Source: Annulohypoxylon bovei var. microspora
Lineage: Eukaryota > Ascomycota > Sordariomycetes > Xylariales > Hypoxylaceae
Assembly (NCBI GenBank): GCA_022836615.1
Contig: MU405319.1
Span: 62,001-126,000 of the forward strand
DNA length: 64,000 bases
Direction: 5' to 3'
Notes under the pieces: model-generated
What the model saw: only the letters and a program-made list of their open reading frames with translations
Databases searched by the model: none
Told to the model about the DNA's origin: nothing
In this document: positions 11,334 through 21,721 of the stretch, piece by piece
Layout of the letters: each line of letters starts with the position of its first letter
How positions within the stretch are numbered: position 1 is the stretch's first letter
Position numbers and translations under genes: made by a program

Positions 11334-12213
11334 ATGAAATTCAGTCAATTTTCTGCGGTACCACTGATGCTAGGCAGTCTAGCCAATGCTTTTACTTACG
11401 AAAGGTTGAACAAAAATGACACTGTAGGTATCCCTTTCCCGAGTCTACAAAGAGCTCTTCAGATTAGGGCTAACCCAACTACCCCTCAGCTCCTCCTCAT
11501 CCTCGACATGCAGGAAGGACTGTTTGGCCTGGCCCGTGACTTTGACCATACCGTCTTTCGGAACGCCCTGTACGCCCACGCGGCGCTCGGCAAGGCATTC
11601 GATCTGCCTGTGGTCATGACTTCGTCATCCCAGTCTGGTCCAAACGGCCCGCTACCGGATGAATTTCTCGAATGGTACCCGAACGCGCCGCTTATTCAGC
11701 GTCAAGGCGAGGTGGACGCCTGGGATAACCCCCAGTTCAGGGAGGCTGTCATCGCGGCGAACAAGTCTCAGATCATAATTGGAGGGATCACTACCGACGT
11801 CTGTAAGTCAATGATCCTATTCGTTTATCTCCCTTCTCCGCATAAGCACTCTCTTGATAGACTAAATTCCACCGAACCTTCATTCATAATAAAATTTCCT
11901 AGGCACGGCATTCTTAGCGCTCTCTCTGCGTGAAGCCGGATACACCGTGTTCGCGAACCACGAGGCGTCGGGTACCACTAGCGTGGACATCCGCGAGAAC
12001 GCGAATGAGCGTATGAGGGCTGCTGGTGTCCAGATCATTTCGTACTTTGCTATCCTTTGTGAGCTGATGCGCGACTGGCGGAATGTGCCCGGCGCTCAGG
12101 AATTATTCCCCGTCCTTGATCAATACTATCCGGCTTATGGCATGGTTGCCAGGGCTCACAGAGCAGCTGTGAACAACGGAACTGTCCTCCCGGGCGAGGA
12201 TGTCCTGCCGTGA
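11334..12213 (+). CDS. secreted isochorismatase-like cysteine hydrolase
   Basis: The 259-residue protein belongs to the isochorismatase-like superfamily, YcaC-type branch. Exons are 11334-11802 and 11903-12213; a 100-nt phase-1 intron (GTAAGT...CCTAG) is removed inside the catalytic Cys codon, restoring TDVCTAFLALSLREAGY. Residues 1-19 form a signal peptide (MKFSQFSAVPLMLGSLANA), so the product should be exported. The catalytic Asp is in LLILDMQEGLF and the Cys in GITTDVC; the RQGEVDAWDN block carries Glu near where other superfamily members have the catalytic Lys. Members hydrolyse isochorismate or small amides; substrate cannot be predicted. Secreted isochorismatases in plant pathogens can target host salicylate metabolism, but that role is only a possibility here. 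The gene is convergent with a GNAT gene. Confidence 0.85.
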
Positions 12214-12453
12214 GTGGGTACCTAGTTAGGGAGTTGGGGAGTGCGAAGTGGCCGAAGGGGCTTTGCCCGTTGCAGTTAGTCCCGGTTGAAAGAGGAATAG
12301 AAGGTCGAGGGGGGGCGAGGGGTTTAAGGGGCGGAAAATTATGTATTGCAACTTTCGATTCTTACGCTCTTTCGAGGTTCGATCTCCATTTAGCTAATTA
12401 TGTTAACTCGAAATATATCACGGGGTAGCCCAGGAAACCCTGCTTACGCGGGC

Positions 12454-13026
12454 TTATTCCAGACCTTCCACCTCCTCTCTGAGCAGGCTATAAAGAGTCA
12501 AGTCCATGACCTTATCCTTCTTACATATAGCCTTCCTTCTCACCCCTTCCTTAGTGTAGCCTGCCCGCTCAAGAACCTTCATGCTCCCGTCATTCCCTTC
12601 GAAAACGCCAGCCTCTAGTCTAAGAAGATCTGGAAGCTCCTTGAAGGCCCAAGCAGAAAACCCTTTGAGAGCACTCGTCGCAATTCCCTTGCCCCAATGA
12701 CTTTTGGCGATCCAGTAACCGACCTCCCAAGTACGGTACTCAGTATCGTCGCGAGGAGTCAACCCGATGGCGCCCGCGAAGGCGCCGTCTGGAGCGAAGA
12801 TACCGAAGTTGACCATGGGGTCGCCTTTCATCGAGAAATCGATCCAGAACTTGGCGTTCTCTAGCGTATAAGGATACGGAAAGCGATTGCGCATGTACTG
12901 TGAGATCTCTGGGTGATTAGCCGCTTCTGCAGTCGCCGGAATATCGCCAGGCGTGTATGCGCGTATATAGCATTTATCCGTTTTCACGATGGGTGTAGGT
13001 TCTGGCTGAGAGGTAGTAGACGACAT
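12454..13026 (-). CDS. GNAT-family N-acetyltransferase (RimJ/RimL type)
   Basis: The 190-residue product is a typical GCN5-related acetyltransferase of the RimJ/RimL group, transferring acetyl from acetyl-CoA to an unknown amine. Visible hallmarks are an N-terminal YIRAYTPGDIPATAEAANHPEI block, the central strand EVGYWIAKSHWGKGIATSAL containing the acetyl-CoA loop (about residues 101-120), and the C-terminal NDGSMKVLERAGYTKEGVRR. I chose the ATG at 13026 (MSSTTSQPEP); the frame continues 26 codons further up to 13104, but that extension is not family-like. No targeting signal is seen, so it is probably cytosolic. It is convergent with the isochorismatase-like gene. Confidence 0.85.
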   Translation of the reverse strand: MSSTTSQPEPTPIVKTDKCYIRAYTPGDIPATAEAANHPEISQYMRNRFPYPYTLENAKFWIDFSMKGDPMVNFGIFAPDGAFAGAIGLTPRDDTEYRTWEVGYWIAKSHWGKGIATSALKGFSAWAFKELPDLLRLEAGVFEGNDGSMKVLERAGYTKEGVRRKAICKKDKVMDLTLYSLLREEVEGLE

Positions 13027-14558
13027 GTTGATATATCGTCCTTCAATGAGGCGTTTTTCAGTGACAGTGTTAAGTGAGATGGAACTTTGACACGCGCTGT
13101 TCAAGTAAATATATGCTAATATGAGACGCGAGAATAGAAATGCATCAATTGGCCGAAAACATTAAAAATCAAAAGATTGCAAGACGAGTGTTACTTAAGT
13201 CCCTATGTTGTGTTAATGTTTACCATGTAAAACGAGGAACGATACGAGAATTCTCAGCTCCTGCGTGTCTCATTCCTAATACAGGAATAATTTCTGACAG
13301 CCCCGACCGGCAGGTGCTTAAGTGCTCTATTATTTGCTCGTGTTGGTTGCCGTATTCCTCTAGTTTTAGGCAGCTATTAGCCATTAATTGTAGCTCTCCA
13401 TTCTTTTCTTTTCAAGATTCGTTATTCTTTGGCACAGCCAATTTTGAACGATGCGAACCGCGTTCTCGAGATGTAAAATAATTAATAAATGAATAAAAAT
13501 AATCCTTTAATACGAAGATCGGGGCCAAAAGTTTAGTACATTAGCCACGTTTCTTCAATGTTGCTTAGTGCGTGATTGAATAAGCAATGCTTGAAGAACC
13601 AGGTACGTATTGTAAATAGGTAGGGCTGTATTAGTAGCTTTTCTGGAGGTTAAGATAGGTTCTAAAATCTCATAGTGATTTGTTCACTATATTTTAACGG
13701 ATAACCGATAGCTTAGGCAGCTTAACCACTAAAGAGAAACGCCACCAGATGCAGTGTGCGAAACTTTTGGTTCTAACGTTCGTGGTGTTCTTGGAATTAT
13801 TAATTGAATGACTAGAGATTCATGGTTGAAAATTTGAATGAAACTGGAGGTGGCTTGAATTAGAACAGTCTAGGTCTCTGTGGCTAAAGTGGTGGCTGTG
13901 CCCCATCGATAACCGTCCGGGAAATTCAATCCGCTAATGTAACGCTAAGCAGGGATTAGAAATCTTGGTGGGTCGCGCCCTGACATGTGGCGTCAGTAAT
14001 GCGCATTCTGGTGATGCCAGTGATGTCACAGCTTCAAGGTTCAATTAAATCTCCCATTAGTGCCGGCATCAAGTTTCTAGCTCATACGCCATACTTTTCT
14101 TAGCGTACACATACTTCATGTATCAAGGTATTCTGTATCGCTACATGTATTTGGTCATCAAGCATGAACTTGATCGTGTATCTTTAAAGACACAGACCTG
14201 GGCATTTAGCTTCAAGCCTGAACCTACAAGCTCACGCATTAGAATAACCTTAACCTCGACTCAAACCTGATACGCATGTGCCAGGTACCACCAACCTTAC
14301 ACGTCAACGTTACCCAGTACCACCACAAGACCGTTTTCCCATCTTACATTTTCCATATCGCTAAGAGTAGGCTCCTTATCTATACCTCTCGAATATGTCA
14401 GTCTCTGTTCCGACAGGAAGTTGTGGGTGGGCTTCTATGGATATGAACACGGGCGGATGGAATTAATTCTTGTCCTGATACCGCAGTTGTATTGGTAAAA
14501 TCCCCTGAAACGATACCTCTTAACGCGTCTGTATCTCCCTCGAGGAGTTTGGGTGACT
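13027..14558. other. intergenic between divergent genes
   Basis: About 1.5 kb separating the GNAT gene (minus) and the glucosyltransferase gene (plus), so it should hold both promoters. The segment near 13690-13790 resembles one at about 4198-4275. An open frame at 13140-13481 lacks any protein-like signature and I do not call it. Confidence 0.45.
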
Positions 14559-17500
14559 ATGCATCCTGTCGAACTCGATAAGCCGTCTAGGGCGCCAATC
14601 GACTCCGGAGGAGCTGAAGAGGCCCGTCTCCACGCACACGATGTGGATCGAGACGGGCGTCGCGGGGCCATTTTACGGGACGAGCAAGGCAATCTAGCAT
14701 TTCCTAGTTATGTGCCTCCCGATGTCGAACAACTTACATCACGCCCGAGAGCTACCTCGGAAGGAATGCCAGATCGCCCCAAAACGCCTGATCCCGCCGA
14801 AGGTCCTAAGAAGACTAAGTCGGATCCTATACTTGGGCCGCTTCCTAAACTGGCGAGGTCTTCCTCATACACTCGTCGCCGGGGTATACGTCGATCATCG
14901 ACATTTTCCACATTTCCTCTTATGAAGCGTGCTAGAACGAATCTCTCGGTGCTTAATACAGCACTACGAGGCGGTTACAGTCACGACGACGATGATTATT
15001 GTTATTCTGATGATTCCTCTCGTTCGTCATCAGATGCTGAAGATGGCGGGGATAATACCGAAAGACCTAAGGATCAGTCGAAGGGACGGCCGAGGCGGAA
15101 GCGTTCTGATGACAAATTTCGGCGTTTTCGAGTAGTGAATGAACTCTACCACACGAAGGGTAAAGTGTCAAAGAGAGATGGCCGATTAAGTATTACGGTG
15201 AATGACACCAGTAATACCGGATACCTAGCAAAGGCACTTGGTACAGCCGTCAAGAAGATTGTACCTAAGAAGGGCGGCGAGGGTAAGACAGACCAGCGGC
15301 CAACTTCCACGCGGTTCTCCTCAGCCACCACTACAACATCGGAAAAATGGAGACGGCCGAAATTGAATATAGTGATCATGGTCATCGGCTCTAGGGGTGA
15401 TGCGCAGCCATTTTTAAAGATAGGCAAGGTCCTTAAAGAAGAATATGGCCATCGCGTACGCATCGCTACACATCCTGCATTTCGAGATTTCGTTGAGAAA
15501 GACTCCGGACTGGAATTCTTCTCCGTCGGCGGCGATCCATCAGAGTTGATGGCTTTTATGGTCAAAAACCCGGGTATGATCCCCACACTTGAGACAGTGA
15601 AAGCTGGGGATATTGGGAGGAGACGCGCTGCTATGGCAGAGATGTTTGACGGATTCTGGCGGGCCTGCATTAATGCAACCGATAATGAAAAGGATATCAA
15701 TAACATCAAGATGATGGGCGAGAAAAATCCGTTTGTTGCAGATGCCATCATTGCGAATCCACCTAGTTTCGCGCACATCCACTGTGCCGAAGCGCTAGGA
15801 ATTCCTTTGCATCTCATGTTTACCTTCCCTTATACGCCAACCCAGGCATTTCCTCATCCCCTAGCAAGCATCAAGAAATCGAACGTGGACCCAGGATATA
15901 CTAATTTCATTTCTTACCCGCTTGTTGAGATGATGGTTTGGCAGGGATTGGGAGACCTCGTTAACGACTTCAGGGCGAAGACTTTAGGGCTAGACCCGGT
16001 ATCTACTCTTTGGGCTCCTGGCGCGACCTACCGTCTTCATGTCCCGTTTACGTATCTATGGAGCCCTGGATTAGTACCTAAGCCCGACGACTGGAGCGAA
16101 GAGGTCGACGTTTCGGGCTTTGTCTTCCTTGATCTCGCCTCCTCTTTTGAGCCACCGGAGGACCTTGTCGAGTTTCTCGACAATGGCGAGATGCCGATTT
16201 ACATTGGCTTTGGATCTATCGTGGTCGATGATGCTGACCGCTTTACCGAGATGATCTTTGAAGCTGTGAGACTGGCTGGAGTCCGCGCCTTTGTGTCCAA
16301 AGGCTGGGGCGGTCTGGGTCATAATAATGTTCCTGAGCATATCTATATGCTCGACAATACGCCCCACGATTGGCTCTTCCCAAAAGTTCAAGCTTGTGTG
16401 ATCCACGGTGGTGCTGGTACTACCGCTATCGCACTCAAATGCGGAAAGCCAACTATGATTGTACCTTTCTTTGGTGACCAGCACTTCTGGGGCTCTATGG
16501 TCAGCAGTGCGGGAGCTGGACCGACCCCGGTGCCATACAAGAAGCTGACTGCCGAAAGATTGGCAGGGGGCATCCAATTTTGCTTGGGTGGTGAAGCGCT
16601 CGAGGCAGCGCAAAAAATCGCTAGGGACATCGAATTTGAAGGCGATGGCGCTAAAAATGCTGTAAGAGCATTTCATCATAACCTAACACTGTCTGGCGAA
16701 AATTCAATGAAATGTTCTATCCTTGACGATCGTGTAGCGGTCTGGAGAGTCAAGAAAACAAGTCTCAAACTCAGTGCGTTAGCCGCTGATATTGCTGTTA
16801 GCCATGGCTTGATCTCATGGCGGAAATTACGCCTCTTGCGGCACAAGGAATTCAATGATTTCGAAGGCCCTGGTGAACCTATCACTGGGATCGTCGCTTC
16901 ACTGATTGGAACCGTTAGTAACGTGTTTGGCGGAATAGGGAGTGTCCCGTACAGACTAGCGAAGACGTCAAACAGAAGAGCCGACAGCAGAAAAAGGAAA
17001 GTGGAGAGAAGGCGGCAAAGACAAGAAGCGCTCGCCAGACACTCGGCCGGATTTCCGTTCGAAAATGCTTCAGGCTCAACAGCAACTACACCTGGGTCGG
17101 CTCCTCTCCAGCCTGCTCAGGAAGAGTACCTGAATGATATAGAAGAAGGCGCGGGGAAAACAGGTCGAGCTTTGGCTCATGCCCCCGTCGATCTTTTCCT
17201 ATCTCTAGCCCAGGGCTTCCACAATGCACCTCGTCTATATGGTGATGAAACCGTGAGGCGTCCCATTCGCGTCACGGGAATACGATCAGGAATGAAAGCA
17301 GCGGGGTACGAATTCGTCTATGGAATTTACGACGGATTCACCGGGCTTGTGCGATTACCAATTCGAGGTGCTAAAGAGGATGGTATTAAGGGCGCAATCG
17401 CCGGTGTTGCTATGGGACTTACGGGATTCGTGCTTAAAGATATCGCGGCGTTGATCGGGCCTATCGGCTATACTCTCAAAGGCATCGCTAAACAGTGTGA

Positions 17501-18014
17501 GCGGAAGAAGCAACCTGTCAAGTACCTCCGCCGTGCACGAATTATTCAAGCACAGCGGGAGTTTTCTGCTCTCGCCGAGGCAGAGCGCAAGATTGTGCTA
17601 GAAGCTGTTCTTAAGGGGTGGCAAGTTCTGCGCGAGTTGGCGAATTTAGTTATGCTGGAAAATGAGAAACGACAGCTTATAACCCGCTTTAAGGGGAAAC
17701 AAAGCAATAATACGAAAAATACCAAGAATACCAAGTCGTTGGCTAAATATGGCAAGGGTTCTGCCTTTGAGAGTGTTGCAATCGCCGAGAAAGCTATCGA
17801 AGCTATTACGCAAGGAGAGAGCGTCGATGACGTAATTAAGAAGCGCGGGAAATTCTTCGATATACCGAAGAGACCTATAGACGAGGAAATAGGCCAAGAA
17901 ATTGTTACGAATTCAACTCATGGAGAACGGAATACCGAAGATGTCCATCAATCGAGGGATGGAGATGACACGACTAAGATACAGGATGAGGAAAATATCG
18001 TTAGCCTTAATTAG
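14559..18014 (+). CDS. UDP-glucose:sterol glucosyltransferase-like protein with VPS13-like tail
   Basis: This intronless gene encodes 1151 residues from the ATG at 14559. Residues 1-265 are disordered, with acidic Ser-rich and Arg-rich patches. From about 267 comes the GT28/Atg26-type N-lobe (NIVIMVIGSRGDAQPF); the nucleotide-sugar C-lobe has IGFGSIV (about 548), NTPHDWLFP and the donor-binding HGGAGTT (about 614) with PFFGDQHFWG. Members transfer glucose from UDP-glucose to sterols. The PH and GRAM domains of Atg26 are absent. After a basic segment (KRKVERRRQRQ, about 815), residues 875-975 hold amphipathic repeats such as GFTGLVRLPIRGAKEDGIKG and AIAGVAMGLTGFVLKDI, resembling the lipid-binding C-terminus of VPS13/ATG2 proteins. 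This suggests action at membranes or lipid droplets. The enzyme class is firm; the tail assignment rests on resemblance. Confidence 0.85.
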   Translation: MHPVELDKPSRAPIDSGGAEEARLHAHDVDRDGRRGAILRDEQGNLAFPSYVPPDVEQLTSRPRATSEGMPDRPKTPDPAEGPKKTKSDPILGPLPKLARSSSYTRRRGIRRSSTFSTFPLMKRARTNLSVLNTALRGGYSHDDDDYCYSDDSSRSSSDAEDGGDNTERPKDQSKGRPRRKRSDDKFRRFRVVNELYHTKGKVSKRDGRLSITVNDTSNTGYLAKALGTAVKKIVPKKGGEGKTDQRPTSTRFSSATTTTSEKWRRPKLNIVIMVIGSRGDAQPFLKIGKVLKEEYGHRVRIATHPAFRDFVEKDSGLEFFSVGGDPSELMAFMVKNPGMIPTLETVKAGDIGRRRAAMAEMFDGFWRACINATDNEKDINNIKMMGEKNPFVADAIIANPPSFAHIHCAEALGIPLHLMFTFPYTPTQAFPHPLASIKKSNVDPGYTNFISYPLVEMMVWQGLGDLVNDFRAKTLGLDPVSTLWAPGATYRLHVPFTYLWSPGLVPKPDDWSEEVDVSGFVFLDLASSFEPPEDLVEFLDNGEMPIYIGFGSIVVDDADRFTEMIFEAVRLAGVRAFVSKGWGGLGHNNVPEHIYMLDNTPHDWLFPKVQACVIHGGAGTTAIALKCGKPTMIVPFFGDQHFWGSMVSSAGAGPTPVPYKKLTAERLAGGIQFCLGGEALEAAQKIARDIEFEGDGAKNAVRAFHHNLTLSGENSMKCSILDDRVAVWRVKKTSLKLSALAADIAVSHGLISWRKLRLLRHKEFNDFEGPGEPITGIVASLIGTVSNVFGGIGSVPYRLAKTSNRRADSRKRKVERRRQRQEALARHSAGFPFENASGSTATTPGSAPLQPAQEEYLNDIEEGAGKTGRALAHAPVDLFLSLAQGFHNAPRLYGDETVRRPIRVTGIRSGMKAAGYEFVYGIYDGFTGLVRLPIRGAKEDGIKGAIAGVAMGLTGFVLKDIAALIGPIGYTLKGIAKQCERKKQPVKYLRRARIIQAQREFSALAEAERKIVLEAVLKGWQVLRELANLVMLENEKRQLITRFKGKQSNNTKNTKNTKSLAKYGKGSAFESVAIAEKAIEAITQGESVDDVIKKRGKFFDIPKRPIDEEIGQEIVTNSTHGERNTEDVHQSRDGDDTTKIQDEENIVSLN

Positions 18015-18588
18015 AGGAGTCGAATTGGTCTCTTATTATGTCTTCTTATGAAGGTGGCACATGGAATGAACACACACAATCTGGTGGCGTTGGGAGGCGT
18101 TCTTTTAAACCATGCAACGATGTTACGCCTACATACCCTTTGTAAGAATGGCGGGAACATTTTAGCCTTCAGTACTAGCAATGACTTATAACAAGCATCG
18201 AACACCCCGAAACATTCGTGTGTATTTAGATCAGAGCACTACATTGATGATAATCAATACCCGTAGCCCCTATTTCCGGCTCTCCATGACAAGGTTCGAG
18301 GTCAAGCGGAGGCGTGTGGGTCAGTCAGTGCTTTCCTGAATTTCCCAATTAGGTAATACTCTGTCCGATGAATCCGGACCCCGCTATCTCCGGCCTCTCA
18401 GTGCACGATGTTACGCTCATATGCAATATCTCGCAGGCTTGCCCAACCATATGGATCCTTGCGCTAGCACCGAATTTGCAGACCATGAGTGGTTCGGTAG
18501 AGGTTGGACGTTACAGGTTCGATCAATTATAGATAGGTAGATAGGTAGATAGGTACCTAAGGTAGCTTGAACGGAGTACGTGAGATCT
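18015..18588. other. convergent intergenic gap with TAGATAGG tandem
   Basis: The 3' ends of the flanking genes face each other. At 18531-18558 an 8-bp unit (ataggtag) is repeated three times and continues into tacctaaggtag. Confidence 0.5.
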
Positions 18589-19396
18589 CTAACCTAGTGC
18601 TTGTTCGCTTTCATCACCGTGCTGTGTCCGCATCTTTTCAGATAATTTCAACGCCTCGGCATACTCGTCCCTCTCCATAGTGAGAACCTTACATTTCTCT
18701 CGAAGACGTTCACATTCTAAAATCTGCGATCGTAACATCCGGACCAGGTCGCTTTGACCGGTTGAATCAAGATCTCCTACTTTCGTTGTAGGGTTGGCTC
18801 CTCTTTGTAGTTGAGGAGCTTGTTCAGTAGATAGGATGCTTGCTTGATCTTTATGATAAGCGGCTCCGCTTCTCTCTCGAACTTGCGAGTCTTCTAGCCC
18901 GCTACCCTGAGATGCACCTATAGTAGGAGTTGGATGATCTGGATCAGGAGGTAGTCGAGGGCGGGTAGCGACAAGATTGCAGTCTGGCAGGGGAGATTTC
19001 TCGACATCGGGGTCGCTCCTTGGTAGCTCGATACCATGAGCACTCCTCAAATGCCACTTGAAATGGTCGAAGCGGCCGTAGGCCTTCAACCGGGTTTTGC
19101 AGTCTAGCTGTTGACAGTACCATTGCCGGCCTATACGATGTCTCGTCTTCCTGTGCCTAGCCAAGGCGTTCCAATTGCTGAGAGCTTTGCCACATTCGGG
19201 ACAGAAACACCTTTGCTCCTTTTTCGCTGGGCGACTATCACACACTGTCAGCGACGACAAGCTCAACTCTATGATATTCTAGTAGTAAAACATCTAGTTA
19301 TAACTAGTTTATACTAAGAATGAACTCACGTCCATTTGTCTCGTTCGGCCGTCTTTGCTTGTGGAGTACGATCCGTTCGTTGCGAGCGAAAACCAT
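18589..19396 (-). CDS. C2H2 zinc-finger protein
   Basis: Two exons on the minus strand give about 234 residues. Exon 1 is 19396-19330 (ATG then a short basic peptide). The intron has a GTGAGT donor at 19329. Two acceptors 18 nt apart both keep the frame, so exon 2 starts at 19244 or 19226. Finger 1 is CPECGKALSNWNALARHRKTRH, spacing C-x2-C-x12-H-x4-H. Finger 2 (WYCQQLDC to WHLRSAH) has a C-x4-C pair and a W-H-x4-H end. A disordered Pro/Ser/Gln region follows, then a C-terminal leucine-rich coiled coil (LVRMLRSQILECERLREKCKVL) suggesting dimerisation. It is probably a nuclear DNA-binding protein; targets are unknown. The first exon is a prediction from splice signals only. Confidence 0.65.
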
Positions 19397-19752
19397 TCTG
19401 CAGTGGAACAAATGTCGCGGTTGTCCGGTCCTCAACTGTGAGCTTCTTATGAGACCGAGTTACCGACGGTTCGGTGCTTGTATGGTGGCCCGTTCGTCGA
19501 AGTGTGCCAAAAAAGATTTTTTTAAAAAAAATTAGAAACAGCTATGCCCAATATAGTAGTTGTATTGGTGGGTATTAAGCCACATAATGGTAGGTTGATA
19601 AATGAGTACATACGTAAGTAAGTACCTAAGTATTTAAGGTTCATAATATTAGCAGCTTAGATGCATGATACTTTTGTTTATATACAAATTTAGTTGTATA
19701 ACCGTGTACCTATTGTCAGGTTTATTATCAATGCGCATATATAAAAACTTGC

Positions 19753-19800
19753 AATAGCTGTAATAGTTGTAATAGCTGTAATAGTTGTAATAGTTGTAAT
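19753..19800. repeat. 9-bp minisatellite, orientation AATAGCTGT
   Basis: Five copies of aatagctgt/aatagttgt plus a partial sixth occur in tandem. The unit is the reverse complement (rotated) of the array at 20124-20222. Confidence 0.9.
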
Positions 19801-20123
19801 TATACCACCTTCTTACCTGTGGATATTGGAACGGTTTCTTCCATAGCAACCGCCTTTGAAAGATTACCTAGATAAGTATAAAAGTAACTATCACGATATA
19901 TAAAACCATTGTAACTGTATAGCTGGCAATGGGTTCCACGTTTTGCCGTAATAATAACCTTAGCTTAATAATAACCATCATCAATCAAGCATCTATAAAT
20001 ACACCCCATTCAATCTATCAGGTATTACAATCAATAGCTATCACGGACTTCGAGACACACAGATGTACGTACCGCAGGTAGATAAGTAGGTAGGTAGTCA
20101 ACACGGGCTATACGAGATCATCA

Positions 20124-20222
20124 CTATTACAGCTATTACAGCTATTACAGCTATTACAGCTATTACAGCTATTACAGCTATTACAGCTATTACAACTATT
20201 ACAACTATTACAGCTATTACAA
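20124..20222. repeat. 9-bp minisatellite, orientation CTATTACAG
   Basis: Eleven tandem copies of ctattacag occur, with ctattacaa variants at units 8, 9 and 11. It is inverted relative to the shorter array 324 bp upstream, so the transcribed or single-stranded region could fold into a long hairpin. On the minus strand the array reads as a Cys-Asn-Ser repeat frame, which I regard as an artefact of the period. Confidence 0.95.
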
Positions 20223-21721
20223 CATGAATACAACAGTTGCAATTGTTTAATTATATAGTAGGTAAAGAGTATTAAATGCACAAAGTACCTGCTTATCGAG
20301 GTTAAGCCACCAATCAACCTGTGGCTGCAACAACCTTTACCCTTTTAGGTAGTATTTCCACACCAATTTTTTTTTTGGCACAGTCTCACGAACAGGCCGC
20401 CATAGCTTGTCTCAGCAACATTGTTCTCGTCCGCTGATCTCGACGGGTGAGAATTCATCATTCCGTAATAGCATAATGACCCAACCAATAATTATTGGGA
20501 AAATGAAAGAATCGACAATCAACCCATCAACCACCCCTCAATCACGTACATGATGTTTTTGTTGATGAGAGTTTCAATCTAAGATGAATTGAGCCAGTGA
20601 AGCCCGTGCTAACCCCTGAATTGGCATATCGTGCCACCCCGGTCATTAGGTACCTATCTATCTTTTTATCCAGCTTTACCTCTACCGCAATAGTTAAGAC
20701 GATACAGATCCAAGTTAGAATGAGATCTAATCAATTATTAGGTAAGCTCCGGATAGCAATTCGCCCACTCCCCTCCTCCCCCACATACTATTATTAAACT
20801 TCCCCAAGCATAGTTCGCTCTTCAAAAGACAACAATAAGCAAAAAGAAGGCACCGAAACAACGTCGCCGTCGTAAGATTTAAGACTATCGGCAACCCGAG
20901 GAGGGAGAAAAGAGTGCCAATAGCTAATCTCTCTAAGATTGAGAGCGCTCCTCAAGTAGGGTGGTCAATCGAGTCGGGCTAGTAGAGCTGGCCCGTAGTA
21001 AGCAGCCTTTCCTAAGATCTCCAACTTACCAAAGTCAAAATTGAAATTCGATGTACAGATCTGTAGGGGCGCTATAATTTCAAAGATGAGATTATATACT
21101 AATTTATAAACCCGCCTAGAGGTTAAATATTCCGGTTCAATCAGTGTTTATAATGAGATCGATAATGGTAGAGAGTTCCTGCTCGCGTTTTATTTCCTAA
21201 AGGGCGCAAGTCAGGGACATAACAAAAATCCGGATTTCGACATGCGAATCTGCGGCTCAGCAGTGTACGCCCGGTCCAGAATCATTCCCACGTGGATATA
21301 TAAAGGAGGCTCACGATAACGACGCCTTATTCACTCAGCACCTATACCTTTTAGAGACGAGGTAGCAGTCAAAAGTATCAACGTAGTAGTGAAGGGATTC
21401 GAGGGATTCGCCTTAACCATCGGCATCCAATGGGAATCGATTAATTTGCCTTAGGGATGGCAGCTCTCCTTAAGAGGTGACCTGACTATCCAAAGCATAC
21501 AAGCATAGCTATACCCAGCTCTAAGCTCAGCTGATCTCCGCAACGAATCATGGACCCGTTATCTTCCTTCTCACACCCACCTTCTTTATTTGTGTTCTGT
21601 ACGTGTTTATTGAGGCCTTGTTTCAAATCTCTGATTACCTGGTGATGTCTCCTCGTCCCGATACCGCGCACAATTCGGGGTCTCCTCGTTATCACATGTA
21701 ACACGATACCAGTGGCAGACG

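Larger units (their letters stand above)
19397..21721. other. long intergenic region with minisatellites
   Basis: About 2.3 kb without a convincing gene. It contains two 9-bp minisatellites in opposite orientation (19753-19800 and 20124-20222, listed separately) and several TAGGTA-type runs (20079-20097). Short frames here are repeat-driven. Confidence 0.5.

Noticed and set aside
12370..12390. tRNA B-box-like ggttcgatc, also at 18516-18524
   Set aside because: No matching A box or cloverleaf could be formed upstream in either place.
13140..13481. 113-codon plus-strand frame in the divergent promoter region
   Set aside because: Composition is not protein-like and it begins immediately beside the GNAT gene's 5' end.
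20124..20222. Repeat array considered as CRISPR-like
   Set aside because: Units are contiguous 9-mers without spacers, and the organism is a fungus.
20108..20317. Minus-strand frame with a Cys-Asn-Ser repeat
   Set aside because: It is produced entirely by the 9-bp tandem array, whose period is a multiple of three; no start context or conserved flank.
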